64,000 nucleotides of DNA. It comes from Tetrapyrgos nigripes. Lineage: Eukaryota > Basidiomycota > Agaricomycetes > Agaricales > Campanellaceae. Positions 9,399-20,426 of this stretch are shown here, in pieces; position 1 is the first letter of the stretch; every line of letters starts with the position of its first letter. The stretch is taken from assembly GCA_013368315.1 (NCBI GenBank), contig JAACJM010000276.1, positions 42,005-106,004 of the forward strand, read 5' to 3'. The notes beneath the pieces were generated by a model that was not told the origin of the DNA, searched no databases, and saw only the letters and a program-made list of their open reading frames with translations. Position numbers and translations under genes: made by a program.

Positions 9399-9554
9399 GA
9401 TGATGTGTGATGGAAAGGTGAAGAGATGTTTGGGTAGGATGTGGTTGGGTTCTGTTTTGTCGTTCGAGTTCGATGTAGTTGGCTTTTAACGAGTTCGTAT
9501 CCGCGGTAGCGCGGGGCGGTCAAGTTGTCTGGTGGATTGTGACAGTAGACGCCA

Positions 9555-12500
9555 TTAGTGTCGGTAAGCTCGGGGGTGTTTCTGGTGGAACTCCTCGATC
9601 ATGTCCTTTACCTTGGTCAGGTTTGACGTGGGTACCCAGGTATTTTCTGAGTCGGGATAGTCCAACCATTTGATCAGGTATTGAGTACCTTTCCCGTTCC
9701 TGGTTGGCTTGGAGTCTAGTATCTTTTCGACATCGTATTCTTCGTCTGCATCTAGTAATTCCACGGGAGGTTCGGGGTAGTTTGGTCCGTGGGCATCTGT
9801 TTCCACGTACGGCGTTAACAGGGAAGCATGGAAGACGGGGTGTATCCGCCAGGTTGTCGGTAATTTCAATTTGTAGTTAACCTGGCTGATTACCTCAATG
9901 ATCTCGAATGGTCCATGACGACGATCGGACAACTTAGCTTTTGGTCTCGTTGTCTTCAGGTTTTTTCCGTCGAGTAAAACCCTATCTCCGACTTTGTATC
10001 CTGTCCAGGACATGGAGTGGTTCCCATACTGTGTCTTCATCGTTTCAGCAGCCGACGTCAGGCTTGCTGTGAGTTCGTCTCTGAGTCGGTTAAGGTTTTC
10101 CAGTCGTTCTTCTACTGTCGGTAGGTTAGAGGTTGGATTAAATGATGGGAAGAAGCGTGGTTGGTATCCGTGTAAGAGTTCGAAGGGGGATTTTCCAGTT
10201 GCAGAATGTATCCTGGTGTTATGGCTGAATTCGGCGTATGGTAGATAGTCCACCCAGTCTTCTTGTCGATAGTTGCAAAAGATCCGTAAGAACTGCTCCA
10301 ATTCCTGATTGTATCGTTCTGACTCTCCGTCGGTCTGTGGGTGATAGGCGGTACTGAGAGCTGAAGTGATGCCTAGCTTCTCATGGACCGCGGCCATGAC
10401 CTTACTTGCGAACTGCGGGCCTCGGTCGGATATCATCTTGTCCCATAATCCGTATCGCTGCCAAGTATTGTCAAGCAGTAGATTCACCGTACCGTCACTG
10501 TCAATTGTTTTTGTACACGGCGATATGATGACCGTTTTTGTTGACTTGTCAACTGTGACGTGGATTGCGTTGAATCCTTTGCATTCGGGGAGATCCGTGA
10601 TGAAGTCGGTGGTGATAGTCCCAAACGGACGTTCTGGGATTTCGGTGGGAATCAAGGGAATTCGTGTGGGATGGTTGTTGGGTTTTGTCGCTTGGCATTT
10701 GGCGCAGCCAGTTACGTAGTCCTTGACAAAGACTGACATTCCTGGCCACCAGAATTCCCTGCTGACTAGTTCATAAGTTTTGTATCGTCCGGGGTGTCCT
10801 GTTGCCAGGGAGTCATGGTGGAGTCTTACGATATCCCGTCGGAGATCGTTATCTGCTGGGACATAGATTTTCCCTCGAAATAGGATGATTCCGTCTTCGT
10901 AATTCCATTCCTGTAGGTTTTTTACCAGCGAACGTGGTCCGTTTCGTAGGATGACATCTAAGTCACTTACTACCTCTAGGTCCCTCTTGGGACATTCCTT
11001 GATCCGCCTTCGCAGTTCTACATCTCCTATAGCTGTTACTGTCCCTTGCCTAGTTGCCCGGATTCGGAAGAATTTGGGGTCAAGAAGGACTCTGTCGGTG
11101 TTGTCATTCTCGGTCCCGAGTTTGTGATCCGGTCGTCTAGATAGCGGATCAGCTTTATTCAGACTTCCGGGTTTATGTTGGAGGGAGAACTCAAATCTAG
11201 TAAGGAATAACGCCCATCGTGCCTGTCGTCGACTGAGCTTTTGGGCGGTCTGGAAATATTCCAAGTTCCGGTGATCGGTGAAAATTTCGATAGAATGGGG
11301 GGCTCCTTCCAAATAGTGTCTCCATGCTTCTAGTGCACGGATGATTGCCAATAGTTCCTTGTCGTGGATGTCGTAGTTTCGTTCGGTCTCTGAAAGGGAT
11401 TTGGAGATGTAGGCCACTGGGTGCCATCGGTCGTCTTCCCCGGTTTGCATGAGTATTCCCCCCGTTGCGTAGTCTGATGCGTCTACTTCTACTCGGTATG
11501 GTTTTGTGTAATCTGGCATCAGTAGGACGGGTTTTGATGTGAAGGCCGTTTTGAGGGTTTGGAATGCTTTCTCGACCTCTGTTCCCCAGTTCCAGTGGTT
11601 GTCCTTCCTTGTCAGATCGAAGAGGGGCCGTGCGATTTTTGAAAAGTCTTTGATGAAGCGTCTGTAAAAGTTTCCGAATCCTAGGAAAGCCTGAACTTCC
11701 TTTACGGTTTTTGGAGTTGGCCATTCGAGTACCCCTTCTACTTTGACTGGGTCCATAGATAGAGTATCGTGCGAGACAATCAGTCCCAAAAAGTCAACCT
11801 TGTCTGCTTCAAATATGCATTTTTCGGGTTTGGCGTATAGGTCGTTGTCCCGTAGTCGTCGTAAGACTGTTTGGACTAATTCCCTATGTTCATCTAGGTT
11901 GCGAGTGAATATCAAAATATCATCCATGTAAATGACGATCTTCCCTTGGTCAATGAGATCCTTGAAGATAGTGTTCATCATTGCTTGAAAGGTCGCCGGT
12001 GAGTTCATTAATCCAAAAAACATGACCGTTGGCTCGAATAGTCCTCGATTGGTTTTGAAGGCGGCTTTCCACTCATCTCCTTCTTTGATACGGATATTAT
12101 TATATCCCCATCGTAGGTCGATTTTGCTGAACACATATGCGTTTTTGAGTTTGTCGATTAGTTCTGGAATGAGGGGTAGTGGGTATGCGTTTTTTACGGT
12201 ACCCTTGTTGAGCGCTCTATAGTCCTGTACTGGGTGTAGTTTTCCGTCCTTTTTCTTTACGAAGAAGAAGGGACTTGCCATTGGGGACTTCGATGGTTTA
12301 ATGTATCCTTTCTCGAGGTTTTTGGTCAGGAAGGCATCGAGTTCGGACTGTTCGTTTGGGGAGAGAGGGTACGTTTTACATGCGCGTGGTTGGAAGCCGT
12401 CTTGTAGTTCGATCGCGTGGTCCCAATTACTCCGTTGGGGTAGGCGTTCTGAAGTTTTTTTATCGAACACCGACAGGTATTCATGGTATTGTTTTGGTAT

Positions 12501-13470
12501 TTGTTCTTGTAACGAAGTTGCTGAGTTTGTGGATTTGTTTTCAGTGTTTTGTAGCGCTTTGTTAAAGGCAGCTCGGATACTCAGCTTAGTATCTGATAGA
12601 CCTTCATCAGGATCAGTGGGGGTGTCTAGGTATTCCATGACAAGTTCACTCCATTGTCCCGGAACACTCCATTGCCCGGTTGTGTCTTCTGAGGAGAGCA
12701 TTGCTCCTAAGTCGATCCGTTGTAATCGGATCCTTTTTGGTCGTTGTGATCGACGTTGTCCCGCTATTTTGGGCTGTGGTGTTGTTTTGTGGGGACCTAT
12801 GATATCTTTGAATACCACTTGGTAGTCTCGGTGATATGTTCTGGGGTCTACTATTTCAGGTTTCTTTATTCTCGAAGGAGAGCTTTTCGACTTAGCTTCA
12901 GTCTTTACTGGGGTCTTTTCCAGTGTGCAAGTGCCGGGGCATTGCGTTAGATTGATTTCCGACGTTGTCCAGTTGATCTCTGGGTTGTGGTGTCGTAACC
13001 AATCGGTACCCAAAATGATATCGTGATCTCCGATATCCGTGATGTAAAATTCGGCGATCTCCTCGTGATGGGATTGGTGATCTGGGGCGTAAATTCGTAG
13101 TCTTTGGACGGTATAATGTCTTACCCATCCCATTACGTTTTCTGATCCGTCGACGTTTCGAACTGGAAATGGTTTTTCTAGAGGGATGCGACTGAGATGA
13201 TGTTTTTGGGCGAAGGCATTATTAATGATGATCCCTTCTGCTCCACTGTCTAGTAGAGCGGTTGCGTCGATTTTTTGTCCAGTTATTTTCCCGATCAATT
13301 CAGTTTTAAGCTCTAATGACAGGGTCTGTTGGTTTCGGGTGATTGCCGTGATTCTTAATTCAGATAGGGATCGTGGCTTACGAAAGGGTATAGGGCTCGT
13401 GTATTGCCTGTGTTTTACTGGTATGTATGTCCATGTTCCTGCTCCTGATGACGTAGCAGGGGAGGTATTC
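9555..13470 (-). CDS. pol: chromovirus pol: protease, RT, RNase H, integrase, chromodomain
   Basis: Pol is open without a stop. Counting from 13298, the aspartic protease motif LLDSGAEG is near residue 15, RT has VKKKDGKLHPVQDYRALN and the catalytic YMDD near residue 455, and RNase H shows TDHRNLEYF. Integrase has the zinc-binding HH-CC region (GHPGRY, CAKCQ) and core motifs ITDLPECKGFNA, SDRGPQF and YHPQTDGESER. A C-terminal chromodomain (EYDVEKILDSK, YLIKWLDYP, NTWVP) would direct integration to chromatin. The frame has no ATG of its own; it is open upstream into gag and lies in the -1 frame relative to gag, so expression by -1 frameshifting in the overlap just upstream of 13469 is likely. 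I saw no canonical slippery heptamer. Confidence 0.95.
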
Positions 13471-15100
13471 AGAAATCCGCTTCCGTCACGAACTTCTTTA
13501 GCAGTCCTTCTTTCTCTTCTCCTGATAGTGCTCCGATTCTAGCCGTGAGTTCCGAGATGTTATCCGTGGTTGTATTGACCTTGGACTCCGAGGTTTCGAC
13601 TGCGGCTTGTTTTATGGAGGGTCTCCAGGTCGTGTTGTTGGGATTGATTTGAGGCGTATTAGGGAATGTAGGGCAATCGTTACCCATATGGCCTAGTCCT
13701 CGACACCTGAAGCAACGTCCCTCCTTCCTCATTTTTTCTCTTTCTTGGGGGGTCAGTTTCGGTGGGTATTTCATAGTTGAAGATGCACCTGGGAGATTAT
13801 CTTGGAAGGCGTTTACTTCCATGCTTCTCGTTCGACCACTTCTTGTACTTTGTGACCCCCTTCCCGTTTGTCCTGCCTCCCTTCGAGGTTTATTCCATGA
13901 ATTCTTCTCCTCCTGCCTCTCTAACCAAATCATGTGTTGTTTTACCGCGGCCTTTTGTAGTTTCGCAAGATTCTTAGGTTGGGTGGGTAGGTAGGAGATT
14001 CGGTCTACCAACCCCCGGGGGAGTCCCTTTCAATACCATTTCATTAATGCCTTGTCGTTGTAGCCAGTATCGTCAGCGTATCATTTGAATTGGGAGTTGT
14101 ACTTATCTATGTCGGCTAGAGCCCCTTCCATCCTGATGTGTTCTATCTTGGTTTGGGCCTGGGTTTCCCGAGCTGAGGGTTTGAAATCCCATAGGAATTC
14201 TCGCTTTACTTCGTATAGAGTCCAAAGCTTCTTCTTCGTTTCTGGTTTCGGAGCGGAAGAGTCTTCGTCGGTACTCGTATATTCCTCGTCACTATCACTA
14301 AAGTCGTCTTCTTCTTCAAAGACCTTCTTCATCATACTGCGTGCCCATCGTTTTGCTTCATCTCCTGAAAACAGCGTGAGGAAGAACAATATTTTTTCGT
14401 CTTCGGTAGGATAGACTTGATCGTTAAGCCGGAGGTAGTTGTTAAACTTGGCCATCCAATCTTTTGTTTGGTTTCGGTCTCCTGTGAATTTTTCTGGCTT
14501 TACTCCACGTTCCTTGGTAGTCGTATTAGGAAAGACCAAGGACTGAGTGTCCTGAGCCTCATCGTCTAGTGGTGCGGTGTCTCGAGGGGGTCGAGTTCCC
14601 CCTGCAGCAGCGGTGGCCGAATCAGGGTTCTCAGACATCCTGAGAGCAGCGTGAATAGAGTGGAGATCGATTGGACGTGTGGGGTTGATGGAGATGGGTT
14701 CTTGGACTGCACTAGGGGTACTGTCTGTCGGAGATCTGTTGTGAGGGGAGTGGGGTTCTGAGGGATGTTCTGGGGAAGGAGTCGGTGATGGGGTTGTAAC
14801 TGGATTTGGATTTTCTGTGGTTGGTTCTGATGGGAGTGATTCGAAGAGTGAGACTGGTTCAATACCGAGTTCCTGTTCCTTGGTCGAAAGAAGTCGGTTA
14901 TTTACAGAGAGTCGGTTGGGGCACAGATGGTTTGTACAAAACTCCCACCGGTTTTGGTGTGAGAAGTAGCAGTCTTGTTGTCTTCGGGGGACGTGTCTGT
15001 GAGGTCGTCTGAGACAAACGAGTATGGGAGAGGCAGTACGACTAGGGTTTTGTGAGGCTGTGCGTGATCTAGTGGTTCTTGGGATTCCGCTTTCGCTCAT
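13469..15100 (-). pseudogene. gag: chromovirus gag, interrupted by two in-frame TGA codons
   Basis: Gag starts at the ATG at 15100 and ends at 13469 in one frame (about 543 codons), but TGA codons occur at 14081-14083 and 14030-14032, 17 codons apart. The N-terminal part is Ser/Pro-rich with a Cys/His-rich patch. The central part (KPEKFTGDRNQTKDWM, LRLNDQVYPTEDEKILF) is a typical Ty3 capsid. An acidic DSDEEYTSTDEDSS linker follows, and the nucleocapsid has one CCHC knuckle (CFRCRGLGHMGNDC). Both stops could have come from CGA by C-to-T change at CpG. As it stands, only truncated Gag or read-through product is possible. Confidence 0.88.
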
Positions 15101-15595
15101 CCACGCGTTTCAGCCTCTGAAAATAGAAGATCCCACTGTTCCCCTGAGACGTCTTCCCAAGAGATCAGTGATCTATAGTAGTTGATTATTCTAGGAACTT
15201 GGGTTTGGAGATATTCGTGATATTCCTCCTGGTTGAGCACGAAGATGTTGCTATCCTCGTAGTCGTCGTTACTGAACCAATATGGAAGGGTTGTTTCCCC
15301 TAGTTGGACGAGGAAGCACGTATCTACAACTGCAACGTAGCGTGGAGAGGTGTTTTCAGGTGATAGCTTTATTCGTAGGTATTCGGAGACGGTCACTTCA
15401 CCTGAAATCCACGACCTCTTGTTCAGTATGATCCAATGATTGTCGAGTTCGATAGCGTGTTTGTGTACTGCTGTTTCGAGTTCTTCTCGGTAATTTACGA
15501 AGTGTTCTGATTTTTCAATAGGAAAGGGGTAGAAAGGTGGAGGTCGGGTTCGTAGGTTGTGAATGAGGGGTTCGAAGTTAAGAGCCAGTGTTTAG
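15097..15595 (-). CDS. leader ORF upstream of chromovirus gag
   Basis: A frame of about 165 codons runs from just after a TAA near 15595 to TGA at 15097, where it overlaps the gag ATG by four bases (ATGA). It has no in-frame ATG, so the start may be lost, non-AUG, or removed by splicing. It reads like real protein (FEPLIHNLRTR, KHAIELDNHWIIL, YVAVVDTCFLVQL, EYHEYLQTQVPRI) but I recognise no domain. Termination-reinitiation at ATGA would couple it to gag. Confidence 0.45.
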
Positions 15596-15627
15596 TCGAG
15601 GATCTGGATGTGAGGTGGGTGTAAGAG

Positions 15628-15637
15628 AGTCTGTTCA
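15628..15637 (-). promoter_or_regulatory. self-primer-binding site of the chromovirus
   Basis: Two bases inside the 5' LTR the minus strand reads TGAACAGACT. No tRNA-like TGG primer site is present. The 10 bases are perfectly complementary to AGTCTGTTCA inside the LTR (15812-15821), about 30 nt downstream of a TATA box, where the transcript should start. This is the arrangement used by Tf1-type self-priming elements. Confidence 0.55.
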
Positions 15638-15639
15638 AG

Positions 15640-16123
15640 TGTCAAGAACGTTGTCACTTAGCAAACCACCCAAGTCACACAATGAACAGGATAGATTCAA
15701 CGAGTTATAGCGGGACGAGATAGAGATAGAGAGAATGAAAAGGAAGAGATGAGATCGAGTAGCTGACTATGCTCGACACTGCACTGTACTAAGAGCGGAG
15801 TGGAGACGAAGTGAACAGACTAAGGAACCTAGCTACGAGATCTAAGATATATATAGAAGAGAAATGAATATGTGGGAATGTCCATGGAGTTTAGGAACCG
15901 GAGGAGATAAGGATATGAGTCAAGTAAGAAAATATATACGTGAGAATGTCCATGGAGATAAGGGAAACGGAGAGGTGAGTCATAGATCTATAAGACGATG
16001 ATGAGAAGTAATCAGTATTTATGGGTTTATGGAAGGTGATAGAATGATGAATAGAGGTGAATAGTAGAAGGGAATAGAGAGGTAAGTGAAGGAAAATGAA
16101 GGAGACGGAGGCGATTCATGACA
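15640..16123 (-). repeat. 5' LTR of the chromovirus
   Basis: 484 bp. On the minus strand a TATATATATC box lies at about 15845-15857, and the predicted RNA start (AGTCTGTTCA, 15821-15812) follows at about 30 nt. Right-flanking GATAT is at 16124-16128. Confidence 0.95.
15844..15857 (-). promoter_or_regulatory. TATA box in the chromovirus 5' LTR
   Basis: The minus strand reads CTATATATATCTTA, about 30 nt before the self-priming sequence. The same box is in the 3' LTR near 8564-8577. Confidence 0.6.
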
Positions 16124-16128
16124 GATAT
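16124..16128. repeat. target-site duplication GATAT, right copy
   Basis: Matches 8355-8359 directly outside the opposite LTR. Confidence 0.9.
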
Positions 16129-19100
16129 GAGGACTGGGACCATGCGCTGCAAACGTAAAGTGCCATTTCCATTGGCTGAGGACGAATATATTGAAGAAAA
16201 TGGAAAGTGGGGACCAAAACAAACCTACAAGTATATGAATGGATGGGTCAAAGCACTTGCTATCAATGCTCGGTGCAATAACGATGGCAAACTCCTTACC
16301 AATGGGGAAGAAACAAGGAACGTATCATAGTGTTTAAATACTCACTCAAGAATCAATGGTGGTTCCACTTCAGCCATATTTGCAAAGGCACTTGCGTACC
16401 ACAAAAAACACAGTGCCTATCTGGAAACCCTGCAAGAGCAGCAGCGACTGCTGACTCTCTGACTCTGCCACACCATCAATCGGGAGCAGGAACTGGCTGG
16501 ACCAATGGTCATTTCATACCTGATGGGCTGGGGTGATATATACAGGTCCCATAAGTATATGCCAATCTATTGGTCATCCTTTATTGGAAGTCTACTGAAG
16601 ACCTTCCCTGACTTGCGGAGGTAGGTGCTATAAATGGAATTATATCATTGACTTATGGTGCTGATGATGGTCATAGGGCTCAGAAAGATCAGGAGGGACA
16701 AGTGGCAGAGATCACGACAGAACCACCTACAGCGGCACACATTAATGGAGGCACAAATACAGAAGGAGATACAATAGACTCACTGGAAGAGGTTTGTCAC
16801 TCAGAGTTTGGCATTTGCAATAACAGATATTGACAAGATTGACCACCAGTGTGAAGGTATAGTGACGTTGGATATTGACTCGAACGGAAGGGTGTTTGCA
16901 AAATGCCAGCTTATGGACTACCACTGTTGAGGAGAAGAATTGCAAAGTTATAACATCCTTCAATCTTTCGTGCATACATACGAGTAAGACAAGACAAAAT
17001 CAAAGGCAACAGCTAGTTTGGATGATGGAGAAGACTTGTCTCATTGGCCCAGACGAAAGGCAAACAGTCGTGTCCCCTACCTTTCCAACCATCCTTGGAC
17101 AAAAACCAAAACTTGAGTGTTGAGGACTTCAGGACACAATACACTGCCTAACATCATTGGCTGATTCTTCATGCGTCGTGATGACCCAACTGTTTATGAC
17201 TTATACTGTTGAAGCCATGGAGAAATCTACAAACTGACCTGAAGTCTGACGATGAGACATGGGTTTCAGCATTTGACTGATTCACTGAAACATGTACAAA
17301 ACGTGAATGAGACTTAATGTCGGACATCCAACACTTCTATGAATGTGAATCGTCAGCGCGGAAGCACGAGGTGGCAGAGTTGGATGAAGAGACATTGGCA
17401 CAACTGGAACGTGAAAGAGAAGATGACATAGATGACAATGACAATGCAGGTGGTGGTGGAGATGACGCACCTAATATGGCATACACCGAAGAAGGACTTG
17501 CTGCACTGGTCACCGAGCAACAGTCACAGCGGGAGTTGCAGAATGGTATGCAAGCCGTTCAGATAGCTCAAAAAGTTGGAGTATTCAAGGGCGATTACCA
17601 GTCATGGAGCTTGCCTGATAATGTCTCAGCTCTCAACTATGCAGGACCAGAGAACATTGAAAAGCTACAGTCCTGGAAAACTACCATGTCAGCTTTTGTC
17701 AAGGCTCAGAATATGGCTGTGTTACCAACCACCAATGTGAGTCAGGCATCCCAGGGAGATCTCTCCCAGTTGGAGGACAAATCCCCATCTCGTAGGAAGG
17801 AAAAGGAGCAGCTACCTGGTGTGGACATGATTGAGGAGACAGAGGTTGAGAAATCATTGGACTACCTGGATCCCAAAGAATTAAAAGACGATCAGCGTCG
17901 AGCATACAACATCATTACATGGCATATGGACCAAACCCTGGCTAATCAAAACCCCCCTCTGCTTTGTATGGTGCTGTATGGAGAAGGAGGTACCAGAAAA
18001 TCACGGGTTATCCAAACTGTCACCCAGTATTTCCAAGAGCGATGAGCGAAACATCTTCTAATCAAGGCAGCATATACAGGAGTAGCGGCATCATTGATTG
18101 ATGGAAAAACATTGCATGTCATTGGGCATATTTTGGTAAATCATTCTGCAGGTGTTGCAATGAGAGATGATGTGAAGAAGGAGTTGCAACAATTATGGAA
18201 GGACTATACATACCTCATCATTGACAAATATTCCATGATATTGAAGTCATTCTTGGCCTGATTGGCAGGCAGCAAGCAGGGGAGCCTCCATCGGAAAAGT
18301 CTTTTGGCAGTATTATTGTGTGGAGACCTGCAACCACATCACACAAAGCTCTTTTCCACCCTATCAATCTCACGAAGGACACAGTTGATGAACAAGTTGG
18401 GCAATCAATTTATGAGGAGTTTGATATAGTTGTAATTCTGAAGGAGCAGCTGCATGTAGAAGACCCAGAGTGGAGAGATTTTCTTGTTCATCCTCGTAAT
18501 GAGAAAGTACAACAGCAGCATATCGAGATGCTACACACCATGGTTTTGGGACATCCTTCATGCTCCCAACCTGACTTTACAACAAGCCCATGGAATGATG
18601 TGTCGCTAGTGACGCCTCAACATGCCATCTGGGAGCAGTGGAATGAAGACGCGATTTGTAAGCACTGCAAAGAAAAAGGATGTCAGTTACTCATCTGCAA
18701 AGCTTCAAACACCATACAAAACAAGCCACTCACTATGGTAGAGTGGTACACACTTGCCATCCGCCTTGGAAAGTGGAAGTCCCACAAGAATCTGCTGGAC
18801 TAGTTGGAACTTGCCATTGGAGCAAAGGTGTTGATGACAAAGAATATCAAGACAGATCTGGACATTACCAATGGTGCACGTGGAGAGATTGTTGACATAG
18901 TCCTGGACCCTCATGAGCCAAAGCATGACGACGACAGACCAGTCATCCACCTGAAATATCTCCCACTTTATATTTTGGTAAAAATGAAGAGGACAAGGGC
19001 ACAGAAGCTGGTGGGTTTGGACAAAAATGTCATTCCGATAGAGCCCACTTCACAAAAGATCTACCTGAAGATACAATGGGGGAAGAAGATTGTCAGCCGC

Positions 19101-19425
19101 ACCCTGATAAGAAAACAGTTCAGCATGACATCAGCATATGCCTTCACAGATTATTGCTCACAAGGACAAACCATTCCGTATGTCTTGATTGACATAGGCA
19201 AACCTCCCACAGGCAAACTCAATCTTTTCAATCTCTATGTCACATTATCACGTAGTTCAGGATGACGGACCATACAGCTACTGCGAGACTTCCAGCCAGA
19301 AGCGTTGTTGATGGGTCATGAACCAGAGGTTATGGCAGAGGACGATAGGTTGGAGGGGCTGAACAGTAGGACAAAAAGATGGTGGGATAAAATGAAGGAA
19401 GGTTCTGTTTCAAGATAGTTTACAG
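16124..19425 (+). pseudogene. Helitron Rep/Pif1-like helicase relic, right part
   Basis: Continues the protein of 8040-8359. Visible pieces in shifting frames are KRKVPFPLAEDEYIEENGKWGP and ARCNNDGKLLTNGEE (16150-16330), then AYLETLQEQQRLL and GPMVISYLMGWGDIYRSHKYM (16410-16560). After these come LKDDQRRAYNII and the Walker A region MVLYGEGGTRKS (17880-18010), HVIGHILVNHSAG (18115-18150), ITNGARGEIVDIVLDPHEP (18860-18920) and the C-terminal YVTLSRSSG (19230-19262). Family proteins have GKS in Walker A; here it reads TRKS, so the lysine is kept but the preceding glycine is lost. In-frame stops (e.g. 18045) and several shifts show it is dead. A Helitron 3' hairpin and CTRR end were not identified with confidence. 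Confidence 0.82.
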
Positions 19426-19429
19426 GGGC

Positions 19430-20245
19430 TCAACATTGTAAAACGCGAAGTAAAAAACAGTGATGACGTAGGTACAGTTTTGGCGGGTAAGCAAAGTAAA
19501 GGCCTAGACTGATACTATGACACGACTGATTTTACACAAACTATTTGTACATGTGGACGATAAAGGTCGAAAGTGTGTCAATTGTTGGGGGCAAGGTGAT
19601 TGACTTCTTTACTACTTACCATTAAGAGTATACAAGTACATGTGAAGAGACTATCAAACTACTTTGCTCGTGCATTGAATCTTCATGAACAGAATCCATA
19701 GAATCAAAAGTGGAAAAGACAAAGGGTGCATCAGAACAGAATTGGGCATTGAGTCAAAATATACAGACACCTTAGAACCGAGAGTATATTCAAAGGGGAA
19801 GGGAAATAGAACCAAAACAACAAGTGATGCAGCACTGCCACTGTGAAAGAAATCATCACTAAGCTTGCACAGAAGCAACGTTAAAGAGGGCAATGAAGCA
19901 GAGAGGTATGAGTCAACATCATTGTAGGGGAAAAGGAAGAAAGGTCCAGTTCGACATATCAAACCCTGTATATGGTCAGAAAAGAAAAGGAAACCCTGAT
20001 CAGAGTGTCTGATATGAGAAATCGGGACGTAATTGACATCGTCACCTGCAGAAATGCAGTGTAAACAACTCAGCCTCATTCTTCAGCCTCGTAACCAAGG
20101 AAGACCAAGGAAAATTCTTCTAGAGGCTTGAAGTGGCTTGAACCCTGCCTGAACCCGAAAATAGAGCACTCCTCATCACGCATATTTAGAGGCGTGTCCC
20201 TAGGCCGAGCTTCACTTGCTCAGGGAACCCAATGAGGAACCGTGA
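19430..20245. other. spacer without a recognisable gene
   Basis: Contains a minus-strand open stretch (19654-20079) that is hydrophobic (Leu/Phe/Ser-rich) but has no recognisable family and no clear start context. This is the left flank of the hAT insertion. Confidence 0.4.
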
Positions 20246-20253
20246 CTCAGGAT
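20246..20253. repeat. hAT target-site duplication CTCAGGAT, left
   Basis: Directly outside the left TIR; repeated at 24071-24078. Confidence 0.9.
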
Positions 20254-20400
20254 TAGGGAGCAGTACGGGTACCCCACGGGTAAAATTTTCAGACCCGTAC
20301 CCGTACCCGTCAGAACCCTTACCCGTGAAGACGGGTTAAGGGTCATGACGGGATGGGCAGGTTGAGGCCAGAACCCGCGGGGTACGGGTTTATATAGAGG
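20254..20400. repeat. subterminal ACCCGT/ACGGGT repeats, left hAT end
   Basis: About ten copies of ACCCGT or its complement within 150 bp of the left TIR, matched by a similar cluster at 23950-24065. In hAT elements such clusters bind transposase. Confidence 0.7.
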
Positions 20401-20426
20401 GGGGAAAGAAAAGTACATAGTCTACG

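Larger units (their letters stand above)
8360..16123 (-). mobile_element. full-length Ty3/gypsy chromovirus LTR retrotransposon
   Basis: The 7,764-bp element is bounded by two 484-bp LTRs beginning TG and ending CA, and by a 5-bp GATAT duplication. On the minus strand the order is LTR, primer-binding site, leader ORF, gag, pol (PR-RT-RH-IN-chromodomain), a 3' accessory ORF, polypurine tract, LTR. The LTRs differ at one position (A8557 versus G15837), so insertion is recent. It is inserted in a decayed Helitron. Gag carries two in-frame TGA codons, so this copy is probably not autonomous although pol is open. Confidence 0.97.

Noticed and set aside
14085..14414. 109-codon plus-strand frame
   Set aside because: Antisense to the acidic linker of chromovirus gag.
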